Origin: Gongronella butleri
Taxonomy: Eukaryota > Mucoromycota > Mucoromycetes > Mucorales > Cunninghamellaceae
Direction of reading: 5' to 3'
NCBI GenBank assembly: GCA_025201375.1
Contig: JAIWZP010000011.1
Span: 372,001 to 436,000, forward strand
Length of the DNA: 64,000 nt
The notes under the pieces: model-generated
What the model was told of the DNA's origin: nothing
The model's database searches: none
What the model saw: the letters and a program-made list of their open reading frames with translations, nothing else
Part shown: piece after piece, positions 10,829 through 20,638 of the stretch
Layout of the letters: every line of letters starts with the position of its first letter
How positions within the stretch are numbered: the stretch's first letter is position 1
Program-made: the position numbers and the translations under genes

Positions 10829-12277
10829 AGGGGGCAACACCCCGCGCTTAACACCATGCATGATTCCTTTTTTCTCTCTTTTTGTGTTTTTTTTTTCTTG
10901 TCATCCCCACTACATCATTTCACCCCCCCCCCATAAATCCAATCCAGCATGTCCCAATTGATCTTGCCGTACAGCGTGTGAGTGCATGATTTAGCTTTAA
11001 AAGGCCGTGTTTGTGTGAATGTGTGTGACAATCAAGCTTGCAACCCCTCACCCACTTGCCGTTTTTGATGGGCGTTTGACGCGCGCTGGCAAAAAATGGG
11101 TGGTGGCACGAAATCAAGCTCTGAGGGCGTCTCCTTTTTTTTTTTTTCTCTTTCTCTCTCTCTTTTTCGCTCTCTTTTGCCTCTCTGACGATGGGGGAGG
11201 CCAAGGTGTTTCAGCTTTTTTAAAGTTCGGATCTTCCTAAAACGAGTGACACGGAATAGGATGGACGATACGCCGACGACCGGCCGCTTCAGCGTGCACA
11301 GCTCAAGGTGCATATGGAAATGATAGAGAAGGGAAATTGATCAGATGAATCAGTCGTGCTGTGCATTCCATCTCATGCAGCAGCGTGGCCGTGTGTATAC
11401 AAAAGCATAAGTGAGATGACGCGACGGATCAAATGGGATGAGAACACAAGGGCAATTCCATCTGTGGGCTGCAAGAGACTCGGTCCCCTTCCACCCAGTG
11501 GCACGGCATATTGCGTTCCTCCCCCTTTTTTTTTTTATGTTTTACCCCACCTACTGGGCGACCCTTGGATCCCTAGGTGGGCAATTAGTCCCTCTTGTCG
11601 TCGGTTGGCGTCGGCCAGAGTGGATGTCCCCCTTTTTTATCATTGTCCAACATTTAAAAGGAGGGCTGACAGGTCGAAACTTGGTTTTTTTTTTTTTTCC
11701 TACGCGCTTTCCCCGTGAATGTAGAGAAACAAAGGGGCGGTGAGAAGGGGGAAAAGGGGCTTGTTGACTGCCAGGTAGATGAACGAGGCCCTTTTGTCAA
11801 AAAGCAACAGGCGGCGTTGCCTAAGTAAACGATTTCTGTTTTTTTTCTGCCTTTTGTTTATGTTTATCCTTTTTGCACGACAATCCCTGTTTTTCAAGGG
11901 CACATGGCAAAATGCACATGCCTCCTTGTTTCTCTAAAAGTATAGATGGGTTCACGTCCAGATGACCTGTAGCTCTTTTTTTCCCTCTTTCTTTCTCTCA
12001 TTCACTCCAATCCGTCTTGCCCGTCGTTCCGACGTGTCTCCTATCCTTTTATTTTATCTTTTTACTGTTTTCATATGCGCAGCCGTTGATTTCCCTCGCC
12101 CCCTTCCCTTTCCTCTCTCCCTCTTTCTTTTTTTCTCTCTTTCGCTTTCGCTCACTCAACCCCATTGACTCTTTTTTTTTTTTTGCCATTGCCCCCAGCC
12201 AATTTAACGCGCCACGTCCCCCACTTTTTACTTTTTTTTTTTTTTACCCGCTTGATTCTTGATTTATTACGCGCTCC
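10829..12277. other. intergenic; possible small spliced gene and long pyrimidine-rich leader
   Basis: At 10949 an ATG opens MSQLILPYS and runs into a GTGAGT donor. A possible second exon from 11262 reads DGRYADDRPLQRAQLKVHME to a stop near 11337. This looks coding-like but no family is recognised and other acceptors are possible, so it is not annotated as a gene. From about 11970 to 12277 the sequence is C/T-rich and is probably the leader of the next gene. Confidence 0.4.
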
Positions 12278-14283
12278 ATGTCCTCTGAATTGCTGAACAG
12301 CCCATTCCGTTCGCGCAAGAGCGTGCATTTGGGCAAACCTGACATTGATTTCCAGTTGCTGCCTGGCGCCGCCCCCTTGCGCTCCCTGGCAAGCAAGCAG
12401 CGTTGGTCGGCTTGCTTCTCGTTCATCTTCAAGCGCGGTGGCAGCAAGAGCAAGTCCACGCCCATTCCAACCTCGCCCTCAGCTTCGACACTCATGGTAC
12501 AAGAAGAAGAAGACGAGGATGAGCACGACAATGAGCTCCACCACGCGCGCCATTCACACGAAAGCCAGTATGACGAGGACAATGACGTGCGCGACGCGCA
12601 AACGTCGTACACCACATTCTCAAATTCGAGCTGCCACTATCATCCTCTCGATCATTTCAATCACGACGATGACGACAAGCTCAGGGAGGTCCAATCCCTT
12701 GCCGATCACGACCCCCTCTTAAGACATCGCTATGGCGATCATTGCCAGCTCTTATCGCTCAAGCACTTTGATGTTCAAGGTAAAAAAAAAAAAAAAAAAA
12801 ATCACGAAAAAAACCAAAAAAGAGGGGGAGAGACGGCGCGTCTCCAAAAAAAAAAAAAGGGGGAGAAGGGGGCAATAAGAAGGATATAGGGGCTGCGGAT
12901 GTTCCTGACGGAATGGATGGCGCAAAAGGAGTGACAACAACCTAGCAAGTTGGCTCAAAAGGAGTTTGTTTGAGTGAATTTTGGTTTTAATTTTTTTCTA
13001 ATGTAGGTCTGCAAGGCTCCTTACCACCCATGATCACGTCGTCGCTGTCGCCACCACCAAGGCACGCCATGAATCGGCAAGGACGTGCCAAGAGCCTGAC
13101 ACCCTTGGATGGCAAGCGTTCGGCATCGACTTGTTCTTCGCCGACACTGCCGCCCAAGAATTGGACCGAGTGCGTGTCGTCACCCATGTTGCCACTGTAC
13201 GCGTCCACATCATCCATGTCATCGCCAGCAACGCGTCGCGACCCACTGGCATTGTCCGACCAGACGTCCCCACCACCACCACCAACGCCATCGTCTCCTT
13301 CTCCCCCACCCCCTTCCTCTCCTTGCGCGTCGTCTCCTTGCACCACTTGTCCCCTTCCTGCTCCTTCCTCCACCTCCTCGTCCCACTCCTCCTGTCATGG
13401 TGCTGTCAATGGCGCCGCCGACGAGAAAAAGGAGCAAATGGAAGCACATTCCGTTGAAAACAGCGCCGACCGTCCACTGTGCCTGTCGCCGCCGCCGCCG
13501 CCGCGCCGTCTGAGCGTCCCACACCCACCATTGCTGCGTCTGTCCCTCGACCTCGATTGCAGCAATTTATCCTGGCAAGATGATACCCAAATGCTTGCAC
13601 AAGACATGTCGAATTCCTCTACGTACGCGTCATCTTCGCAAATCAGCAGTGATACGGCGCGGTACGGCGCCGACGACGAGGACGACGATGACTATGACGA
13701 GAACGACGCGTTTATCCGTCATTGGCACCACGACCAAGCTGACGATGACGAAATTGACGCGTGTTTGCCCAGACATGCACGCCATTTCATGGCCAGCGAC
13801 ACGGAAGAAGACGACGACGATGATGACGATGAACTTGTGCACGCGACCATCACCCCTGACCGGCCGAATCTGCCCATGGACCAGCAGCAACAGGAGCAGC
13901 GCGCGTCGCATTGGAAATACCCCTCATTTTTTGAGATCCACTCGACGTTCCACCCCGTTGGCCAGGACAAGGACCATGACGAAAACGACGATGACGCGAT
14001 ATCTCTGGAAAATGGCCAGGAAAGTGTGGTGCTCGCACCAATGGCCGCTGCCGTTGATGCCGAGCGTCCGACGACAACGACAAATACATCTGTTGCCGCC
14101 GCTGCGGCCGCCGTGCCTGTGCGCGACATGGTGCACCAACACAAGGTGCAGTACGATGCCGTCGTCGCATCCACCATGCGTCGCTACCAGCACAGCCCGC
14201 CCAATGACCAAGTGTTCTCCATACCAAGAGGCGCATCACCTCCACCCTCACCTCCCCCCACATTGCCAACATTATCTTTCTAA
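12278..14283 (+). CDS. acidic low-complexity protein, function unknown
   Basis: Two exons, 12278-12779 and 13007-14283, giving 592 residues. The intron donor is GTAAAA and the acceptor TAATGTAG, restoring frame. No known domain is recognised. The N-terminus (SPFRSRKSVHLGKPDIDFQL and SLASKQRWSACFSFIFKRGG) is the most protein-like part. Acidic stretches of Asp/Glu lie near residues 75-85, 380-395 and 420-440. The middle is Ser/Pro-rich with Pro runs, and the C-terminus has a short non-repetitive segment, RDMVHQHKVQYDAVVASTMR. The layout suggests a mostly disordered regulatory or scaffold protein. Codon use resembles neighbouring genes. The ATG follows a long pyrimidine-rich leader. Confidence 0.75.
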
Positions 14284-15214
14284 TTCTGTGTATGTGCGTG
14301 AGTCGCTGTCAGGTACAGGCTTCTCTCTCTCAGTTTCTTTTTCATTGCCCACCCCCTTTCTGTGCTCAACGAGGGGAGAAGGCAAGTTGTTGTTTTTTTT
14401 TGTCTTGCTCCCCTATTTTCTCGCCTCCCTTTTTTGCTTTTTGGTACCGGTGGATTGAATAATGATCCCATTTTTGTCTTTTCATCTTGCTACTTGTATT
14501 CCTCAACTCGCGTCTCATAGTCAATACTGAATAAAAACAAAAAAAAACCACAATGAAGCAATGCCATCAATATTGAACACAGACGTCATACGCATTGGCA
14601 CGCCTTTCCTTGTCACCAAAAGTGCCAACATCTCCTTGTTTCAAAGTTGGTATTATTCGGCTCCTTTTAAGAATGATTGCAATAATAAGGAGGTCGCTTT
14701 CAAGGCAAAACTGCTTGATATTCTCCAGCCACGCATTACTTTGCTCCTACACCTTTTGAATAAGCGAAACGAGATGCTATCATAGGAACCTTGGTGAAAT
14801 ACTGAAATTCATCTGGCAACCCTCAATAAAGCAAAGAGATGCATTTACTGTACCCCCAAACAAAAATTAGCTGTGACAAGCAGCCACACAGAAATCAAAA
14901 TCCAGGCCCTTGGGTTTGCGCCAAATTTGCACAAATGAAAGATGGCACGGTATCATAAAGCCAACAAGGGAAAATGCCCAAAACGAGCGGGGTCCGTCAG
15001 TTCGTTGATGAGCAATTTGTGATTTTAGATTATTATAAAATACGTATTGCAGCTGAATAATTGCATGGGAAAAACCGCGCCCAAAGAGGCACAACAACGC
15101 CTCCACTAACAAAAGGGACGTCAGTACATGAATTTGATTAGAAACAAGCACGTGAAACTCAAAGTTTGACGCGGTTTTTCACGCGTCGAAAAATATTTAT
15201 CATACAACATTGAA
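14284..15214. other. 3' flank merging into repeat-rich DNA
   Basis: The first 250 bases are the pyrimidine-rich 3' side of the preceding gene. Beyond about 14560 the sequence is AT-richer with no convincing gene; the open frame at 14561-14785 has no splice or family support. Confidence 0.4.
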
Positions 15215-15757
15215 ACCGTGTCAAAATGCCAAAAAATCACTCTTTTCATTGATCACCGATGTCCACGCACGTTTCAATCTCATCAGTGGACAGAAACCGA
15301 CGATGCGTGCTACTGTACTGTATCATTTCAATGCATGAAGCATTACTGTACTACGCTAAACGTCCACAACACAGTATTTACAGCATTTGCCTTTTAAAAA
15401 CCAAAAAATGAGCATGTCTTTCAGTGTTTTAAACTTTGGCGGCCTGCGCCCTGCTGTGCCTCCAGAATTTTTTTTACTGCCTGCTCGCCCGCCAATGAAA
15501 CCTGCGTCACGACGGCGTACAGTATGATAAACTACAGTACAGCCCAGTGTTGTTGTTGTTCAAGAAGAGATCAATCAAAACGAACCCGTCCGATTTTTTT
15601 TGGACTCGTTACTCGCAAATGCCAAAATCCTCCTATTATCATACTGTATTTGCACTATTTTTCATTCATCTGCCCGTCTGCTTGGTCGACCCCGCTTAAA
15701 AATACGTACTGTATATTCATTTATGATACTGTAGCCGCATCGAATTCAGTGCAAAAC
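15215..15757 (+). repeat. dispersed repeat R1, copy a
   Basis: Shares ordered blocks with copies b and c: TGTGCCTCCAGAA before a T run near 15460, CCCGCCAATGAAA near 15488, CGTCCGATTTTTTTTGGACTCG near 15587, CATTCATCTGCCCGTCTGCTTGG near 15664 and GCATCGAATTCAGTGCAAAA near 15735. It has no open frame. Boundaries are approximate. Confidence 0.65.
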
Positions 15758-16291
15758 GAGGTGCGTCGCACGCGTTGAAGGTACAACAAATACGCAACGC
15801 GTTTGGTATGATATGATTTTTTTCGGAGCCACGAAAAAAGTGTGATACGCATGTACCTTTTAAAAATCAAAAGCGTGTTTTTCAGACTTTGCCGGCCTGC
15901 TGTGCCCCCAGAAATTTTTTTACAGCCTACTTGCCCGCCAATGAAACTTGATTGCGGCGTAAAGTATAGCTCCGTGTTCAAGACGGACCCGCCCGATTTT
16001 TTTGGACTCGAAAATGTAAAAAAATATGACCCAGCACCAACCACCGCCTGCGGTGAGTAGCGGAGGGCATTATTAGAGCCAAAGGCTCGCCCGGAATCTA
16101 CAGTAGTTCAGCGCAAAATTTGCAACAAAAAAATCTTAGAACGCCAAGCAAAGCGCGACCATCACTTCTTTTCAAAAATTCAGGGGTCACACATTTCAAT
16201 GTCAGAAAATGCCAAATTTGGGAAATTTCGAACTCCGAGTGATCAATGCATCCCAAACAGGCTACTCCAACAATTTGCCATTGGCAGACAA

Positions 16292-16875
16292 TAGGGTTGC
16301 TTATTGAGAATCTCGATCAAGATCTCGAAATCTCGATCGGCTTATTGAGCGAGATGAGACGACTCCAGTCTCGATCATCTCGCTAAAAAATAAATTTGAA
16401 TCTCGAATCTCGATCGAAATCTCGATAAAAATTAAGTTTTAGTGTTTGTGTGCCACCTGGACACAATAATTAATTCTCAAATCGAGCCTTGTGGCGTAAT
16501 GGTTCTGTCTTTGCACGCCTCTCTGGTGATGTGGGGTTCAAATCCTAACTTTGGATTGGATTTTCGAACACTTTTTTGATTTTTAAGCTGAACTTTTTGC
16601 TTGGAAATAGCTTACTTCTCGAAAAAGTCTCGAAATATCGATCAATCGTGATCTCAATCGTAATATCGATCGATTTCTCGATCGAAAATGTTCATCAAAA
16701 GGTCAAAAAATCTTTGAATTCTTGAAAAATGGGTGCATGAGAATCTCGATAAGTCTCGAATCTCGAAAGATGAGATGCTGTCTCGATAACCATATCGATC
16801 GAGACACGTCAAATTATTCTTCGATCGAGACGAGATGGGGTCAATCTCGTCTCAATCGACCGATAAGCAACCCTA
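16292..16875. mobile_element. 584-bp non-autonomous hAT-like element
   Basis: Perfect 13-bp terminal inverted repeats, TAGGGTTGCTTAT at the left and ATAAGCAACCCTA at the right. They are flanked by an exact 8-bp duplication GCAGACAA (16284-16291 and 16876-16883). An uninterrupted relative of the target (R1 copy c near 41768) has only one GCAGACAA-like site, the empty-site proof of insertion. An 8-bp duplication and TAGGG-type ends are typical of hAT transposons. There is no transposase. The interior is rich in short CTCGATC/GATCGAG motifs that could fold, and it carries tRNA-like promoter boxes. Confidence 0.85.
16485..16556 (+). other. tRNA-like A-box/B-box segment inside the hAT-like element
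   Basis: TGGCGTAATGG at 16492-16502 fits the pol III A box and GGTTCAAATCC at 16535-16545 fits the B box, 43 bases apart start to start, as in a tRNA gene. The acceptor and anticodon stems do not pair well, so this is read as a decayed tRNA-derived sequence, not a working tRNA. Confidence 0.5.
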
Positions 16876-17785
16876 GCAGACAAAATGGCAAGTCGCCCCG
16901 CCGGCGTAAGAAATAAAAGCCCAAAGAGTGACGCATGAACGGCTATCGACTGAGAAAATGCCTACTTTGGGCAAGATTTTTTTGCAAAAATTTAAGGTTT
17001 GACACGTCCAAATTACAGTATATACGGTAAGGTGCCTGATTGCATGGATTTTTTTTATTTTTTATTTCGCACATTTTTACAGTATTATATCATAATACTG
17101 TAAAACTGTTTTCATGCGCTGATGATGACCATCATGATGCTAAGTTTGACGGTGATGGAAGCACGATTTTACTGCGAAATGATTTTTTGAAAAATGCGTT
17201 ACAGTTTACAAATTTCAGCAATGTCAAGTCGCTCGCGGAACGAGCTGTTTGACATTGGGATTTTAATTTTTCTGAAAAGAGAGGAGCCAAAATCTGTAGC
17301 TGGGAAAGTTTCGTGGCGTTGCGACAAGTCTTTGGTGGTGAATTTTTTTTAGATTCTTGGAAAAAAAAAGTTGGTCTGGTCAAAATGCACCTGGAGGGTC
17401 CTTCGATTTGATTGGCTGAGGCCTCGAGAAAAGGGAAATCCGTTTGGCAACCTACACGCCAGCGCTTGGAGAGTCACGTCATTAGTAGGAGCGTGTTATG
17501 CCCGCAAAGCCAAGATTCACGCTATGCATTTTTTTTTCTGGATTACCTTTTTCTTACGCGCTCCTGTGCCATCCCTCCTCAAGGCTGTCCCCTTCGCGCG
17601 ACCGCTCTTACAGTAGCCCCTAATTCCTGATGGCCAGCACCAATAATGCATGATGACCCAACCTCCTAACATGCAATTGACCCTTAACATGGCGTTAAAT
17701 CCCCTTTTTACTGATGGATCTGAAGGATCCATCATCTTGACTCATCTGTAGATACGACCCCCCTATTTTCCCTTGATCCTTAGAG

Positions 17786-17793
17786 TATAAAAG
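17786..17793 (+). promoter_or_regulatory. TATA box of an orphan promoter
   Basis: TATAAAAG is followed by a pyrimidine-rich leader and an ATG at 17868 whose frame closes after about 20 codons. GATTGGCTGAG (an inverted CCAAT box) lies upstream near 17409. Confidence 0.4.
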
Positions 17794-18379
17794 GATATCC
17801 GCACAGCGCATGTCCTTCATTCCTTTTTCCCTTATCTCCACAATCACATACATTTATTGCTATAATATGGTGCATTTCATCTATAAACGTCACTTTTTTT
17901 TTGACCCAAATTTGGCCGCCTACTGTATCATATCATAAACCTGCCACAATGCTTTCACAAATCAATGCTGTCCCTTCCGTGCCTGTGGCACCGGTGCCCT
18001 TCTGCGGGCACAACAGAGCGTTTACCCCCTCTTTCTACTGTATCATAATCAAATCTTCACTAAAAATCGGGAGTCGATCAGGCCGTTCTCGAGCAAATGA
18101 TGATTAACGTCAAATTTAAAATCTTGAATTTCTTGACCAGTTTTGGTTGCGCGTCTGTGAAACTGGGCGCATTCAACAGATTATCGTCGAATGCCGCGTC
18201 TTTCGCCACAGCATCACGCCCGTTTTTACTCTCCTGTGCCGCTGTGCGTTTCCGATTATTAAACTAGGATTGAAATGTTTGATCACGCGTTGCAAGTGTA
18301 TCATACAAAGGTCACGCATGATGTTCGACCTTACCGAGCAGGGACAAATAGACAGCCTACGTACAGTACGTACTGTAGC

Positions 18380-18560
18380 TCGTCAACCAGCAGGTCGACC
18401 CCACTCTTTTTTCGCGTTTTTCGTGGTTTCACCATGCGATGCCTCATGTGTGCAAGTTTGGCCCATTTCTGAAGACCTGTCATATTTTTCCTTTTTTTTT
18501 TTCTCGGGCGCTCGACGCGGCGCTTTTGGATTTTCGTGTTTTGTGCCCCGAAGATGGGCG
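18380..18560 (+). repeat. dispersed repeat R2, fragment a
   Basis: Matches copy c at GTGGTTTCACCATGCGA and TGTGTGCAAGTTTGG (18424-18465 against 55703-55742), and at CGGGCGCTCGA. Only part of the repeat is present. Confidence 0.55.
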
Positions 18561-18778
18561 ACTACGGCAGCTCGCGTGCCATTTGGGTGTCTCGTTTGCC
18601 CTTTTTCACGCGGCCTCCTGCCTTAAAAACCAAGTGTCCGTCATGTGGATCCCGAGCAAAGCGATGGCTTCAGTGATTTTCGTAAATTGTGTATTTTGAT
18701 CCATTTGATTTTATGTTTTGATGGTGAAATTTCTAAGGCATGTGAATGAAATGAAAAAAAATCTAGAGGTGCGCGTGT

Positions 18779-19858
18779 CTATGATCGGTCGAGTTTGCCT
18801 CCTTGGGCAATGTATTCCTGTGCATACTTTTTAAAGCTTGCGGTGACCTCGTCTGCGGTGGTGTCCTTTGCGTAGCAGTCGACGAATTTGCCTTCGGGGT
18901 CCATGAGGTAGAAGAAGATGGAGTGGTCGACCAAATAGTCCTCACCTTCTTCGACGGCCGGCGGGGACGACACGTACACGCGGAAGGATTTGGCGACCTT
19001 TCTAATTTCGTCCTGGTTGCCCGTGAAGCCGACCATGTCTGGGTGGAAGTCTTGGACGTATTCGTGGACGATTTCTGCCGAGTCGCGGCGCGGGTCGCAC
19101 GTGATGAACACGGGCACAAGCACGCCTTCACCCAGCTCCTTGTCGGCCTCTATAGCAAAAAGGCGTGCGCGTATGAGATGACGTGCCCTCTTGGTCTTTT
19201 GAAACCGAGAATTCCTTACTGATATTGTCAACGACCTCGGCCATCTTGTCCAATTCCTCAGGGCAAATGTCGGGGCAATGGGTGAATCCAAAGTAAACCA
19301 TGTAATATTTGCCCTTGAACGTGTCCGAGGCCATGGGCTGGCGCGTGGCGGCATTGGTCAGCGTGAATGGCGCGCCAATCTTGGGCTTGCCGTACGATTT
19401 GGTTTCGTTGGCCTTGGCCTGACCTAAAAAAGCAAATGCCCATTTGATGAGTTTTTTTTGTTTTTTTTTTTTTCTTTTTTTTGTAAAAATCATGCGAAAA
19501 AAAAGTCCTTACGTTCTTCCTGTACGCGCTTCTTTTCGTTTTGAAAGTAAAGGAGCAAGCCAGCACCCGTGCCGATAAAGACGGCGGCTGTCTTGAGGGT
19601 AAAAGTCTAGAAAAAAAGAAAAAAAGACATAGTCAGCACAAAGACACACGGAGGGACGCGCGCGTGCGTGCTTGGATCGATCGTACTCCACCAAGGGCCG
19701 CTCTGTCTTTTGTGGTCGCGAGGCAGCGTTGTTGTGGGAATCGTCGTACAGGTGTTTTGACGGAAGTCTATGTTTAAGACGTATGAGTCAGCCATTGGAC
19801 ACGTGCCTTGTGTGCCTGTTACCTTTAGCGCTGCGCGCAGCATGGATCGAGCAAACAT
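18779..19858 (-). CDS. SCO1: Sco1-type mitochondrial copper chaperone
   Basis: Four exons on the minus strand: 19858-19823, 19606-19513, 19423-19220 and 19149-18779, giving 234 residues. The start MFARSMLRAALK is a basic amphipathic mitochondrial presequence. One membrane span follows at about 18-33. After it comes the family linker KSYGKPKIGAPFTL. The thioredoxin-fold domain has the copper-binding CPDIC motif (C93, C97 in YFGFTHCPDICPEE) and the distal ligand H187 in DYLVDHSIFF. Sco proteins sit in the inner membrane and pass copper to the CuA site of cytochrome c oxidase subunit 2. The protein is shorter than yeast or human Sco1 (about 300) because the presequence is short; an extra upstream exon cannot be excluded. 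Confidence 0.92.
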
Positions 19859-20242
19859 AGTATAGAAAAGCGTGGTGTATTGGTGGCACAGAAGGGGAAA
19901 AAGAAGAAAAAAAAAAAGCGTAAACAGCGGAGCCAGGGCCCTTTTTTTTTGCTGGGCCTTGCAGGCCGACGGATTTGGATGTAGCGGGGTCCCAATTGGG
20001 CTGGAGCAAAGAAGCATTGGTGGTGGCACGATGTCGTGCAATAAACGGGGGAGGGCTGATCACCATCGATGAAATCAATAGAAAGATCATTTGGGGCCTG
20101 TCTTTTTTTTTTTTTTTCCATGCTTGCCCATGCGGCTGCGCGCCCGTGCTCACGCTCATTTCAATGCGTTTGTTGGTCACCTTTTGGTGCAACCCCACGC
20201 ATCACGCATCGATTTTTTTTTTTTTTTTTACACACGCCTACC

Positions 20243-20293
<51 letters not shown>

Positions 20294-20638
20294 AAACGTA
20301 TCTGCTGGTCGTTTCATGTCACCTGCAAATTCGGGCTGGTTCGGCTGATTGCAGCGTCTCCTTTTTCAAGCAGACAACACGATTCTGTCTCTCTCTTTTT
20401 CTTTTTACTTTTTACTTTTTACTTTTTTTTTTCTCGTTGTCCACACCTTTTTGAAATACGTCGATAGAGCAAAAAGTGTTCGTTTGTGCCTTTTCATCTT
20501 TTGCTTCACTTTGTTTCTCCGCCTCGCTCCTCTTCCCCCCCCTTTTTTTTTGAATATCATTCGTCTTTTTTCTTTTTCTCGCTCTTTCTTTCTCGTTCTT
20601 TTTCCCTCCCTCCCTTTTTTTTTTCTCATTTTCCTTGG
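19859..20638. other. divergent intergenic region (SCO1 / SSK1)
   Basis: Holds the two promoters, a CA-dinucleotide run and a pyrimidine-rich leader before the SSK1 start. The poly-Phe and Thr-His open frames here are artefacts of these repeats. Confidence 0.5.
20245..20290 (+). repeat. (CA)n microsatellite
   Basis: About 23 perfect CA units after a T run. Confidence 0.95.

Larger units (their letters stand above)
15850..17037 (+). repeat. dispersed repeat R1, copy b, interrupted at 16292-16875
   Basis: Matches copy c over GGCCTGCTGTGCC, CCCGCCCGATTTTTTTGG, TTCAGCGCAAAATTTGCAAC, TTTCGAACTCCG, GTGATCAATGCATCCCAAAC and, after the insertion, CAAAGAGTGACGCATGAACG and TTTAAGGTTTGACAC. Copy c is continuous where this copy is split, which shows the inserted element is younger. 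A segment near 16030-16105 differs from copy c. Confidence 0.75.
17038..18778. other. gene-free stretch with promoter remnant and R2 fragment
   Basis: No intact gene is seen. Around 17401-17870 the sequence looks like a promoter and leader. From about 17890 repeat-like DNA follows with TACTGTATCAT motifs and the R2 fragment at about 18380-18560. Confidence 0.4.

Noticed and set aside
12339..14458. Alternative frames through the acidic unknown gene
   Set aside because: The chosen frame alone joins both sides of a good GT-AG intron and gives acidic/Ser-Pro composition; the others give Arg/His/Thr-rich shadows.
20245..20290. Possible CRISPR-like or telomeric array
   Set aside because: It is a simple CA dinucleotide run; no spaced repeats or telomere units were found anywhere in the window.
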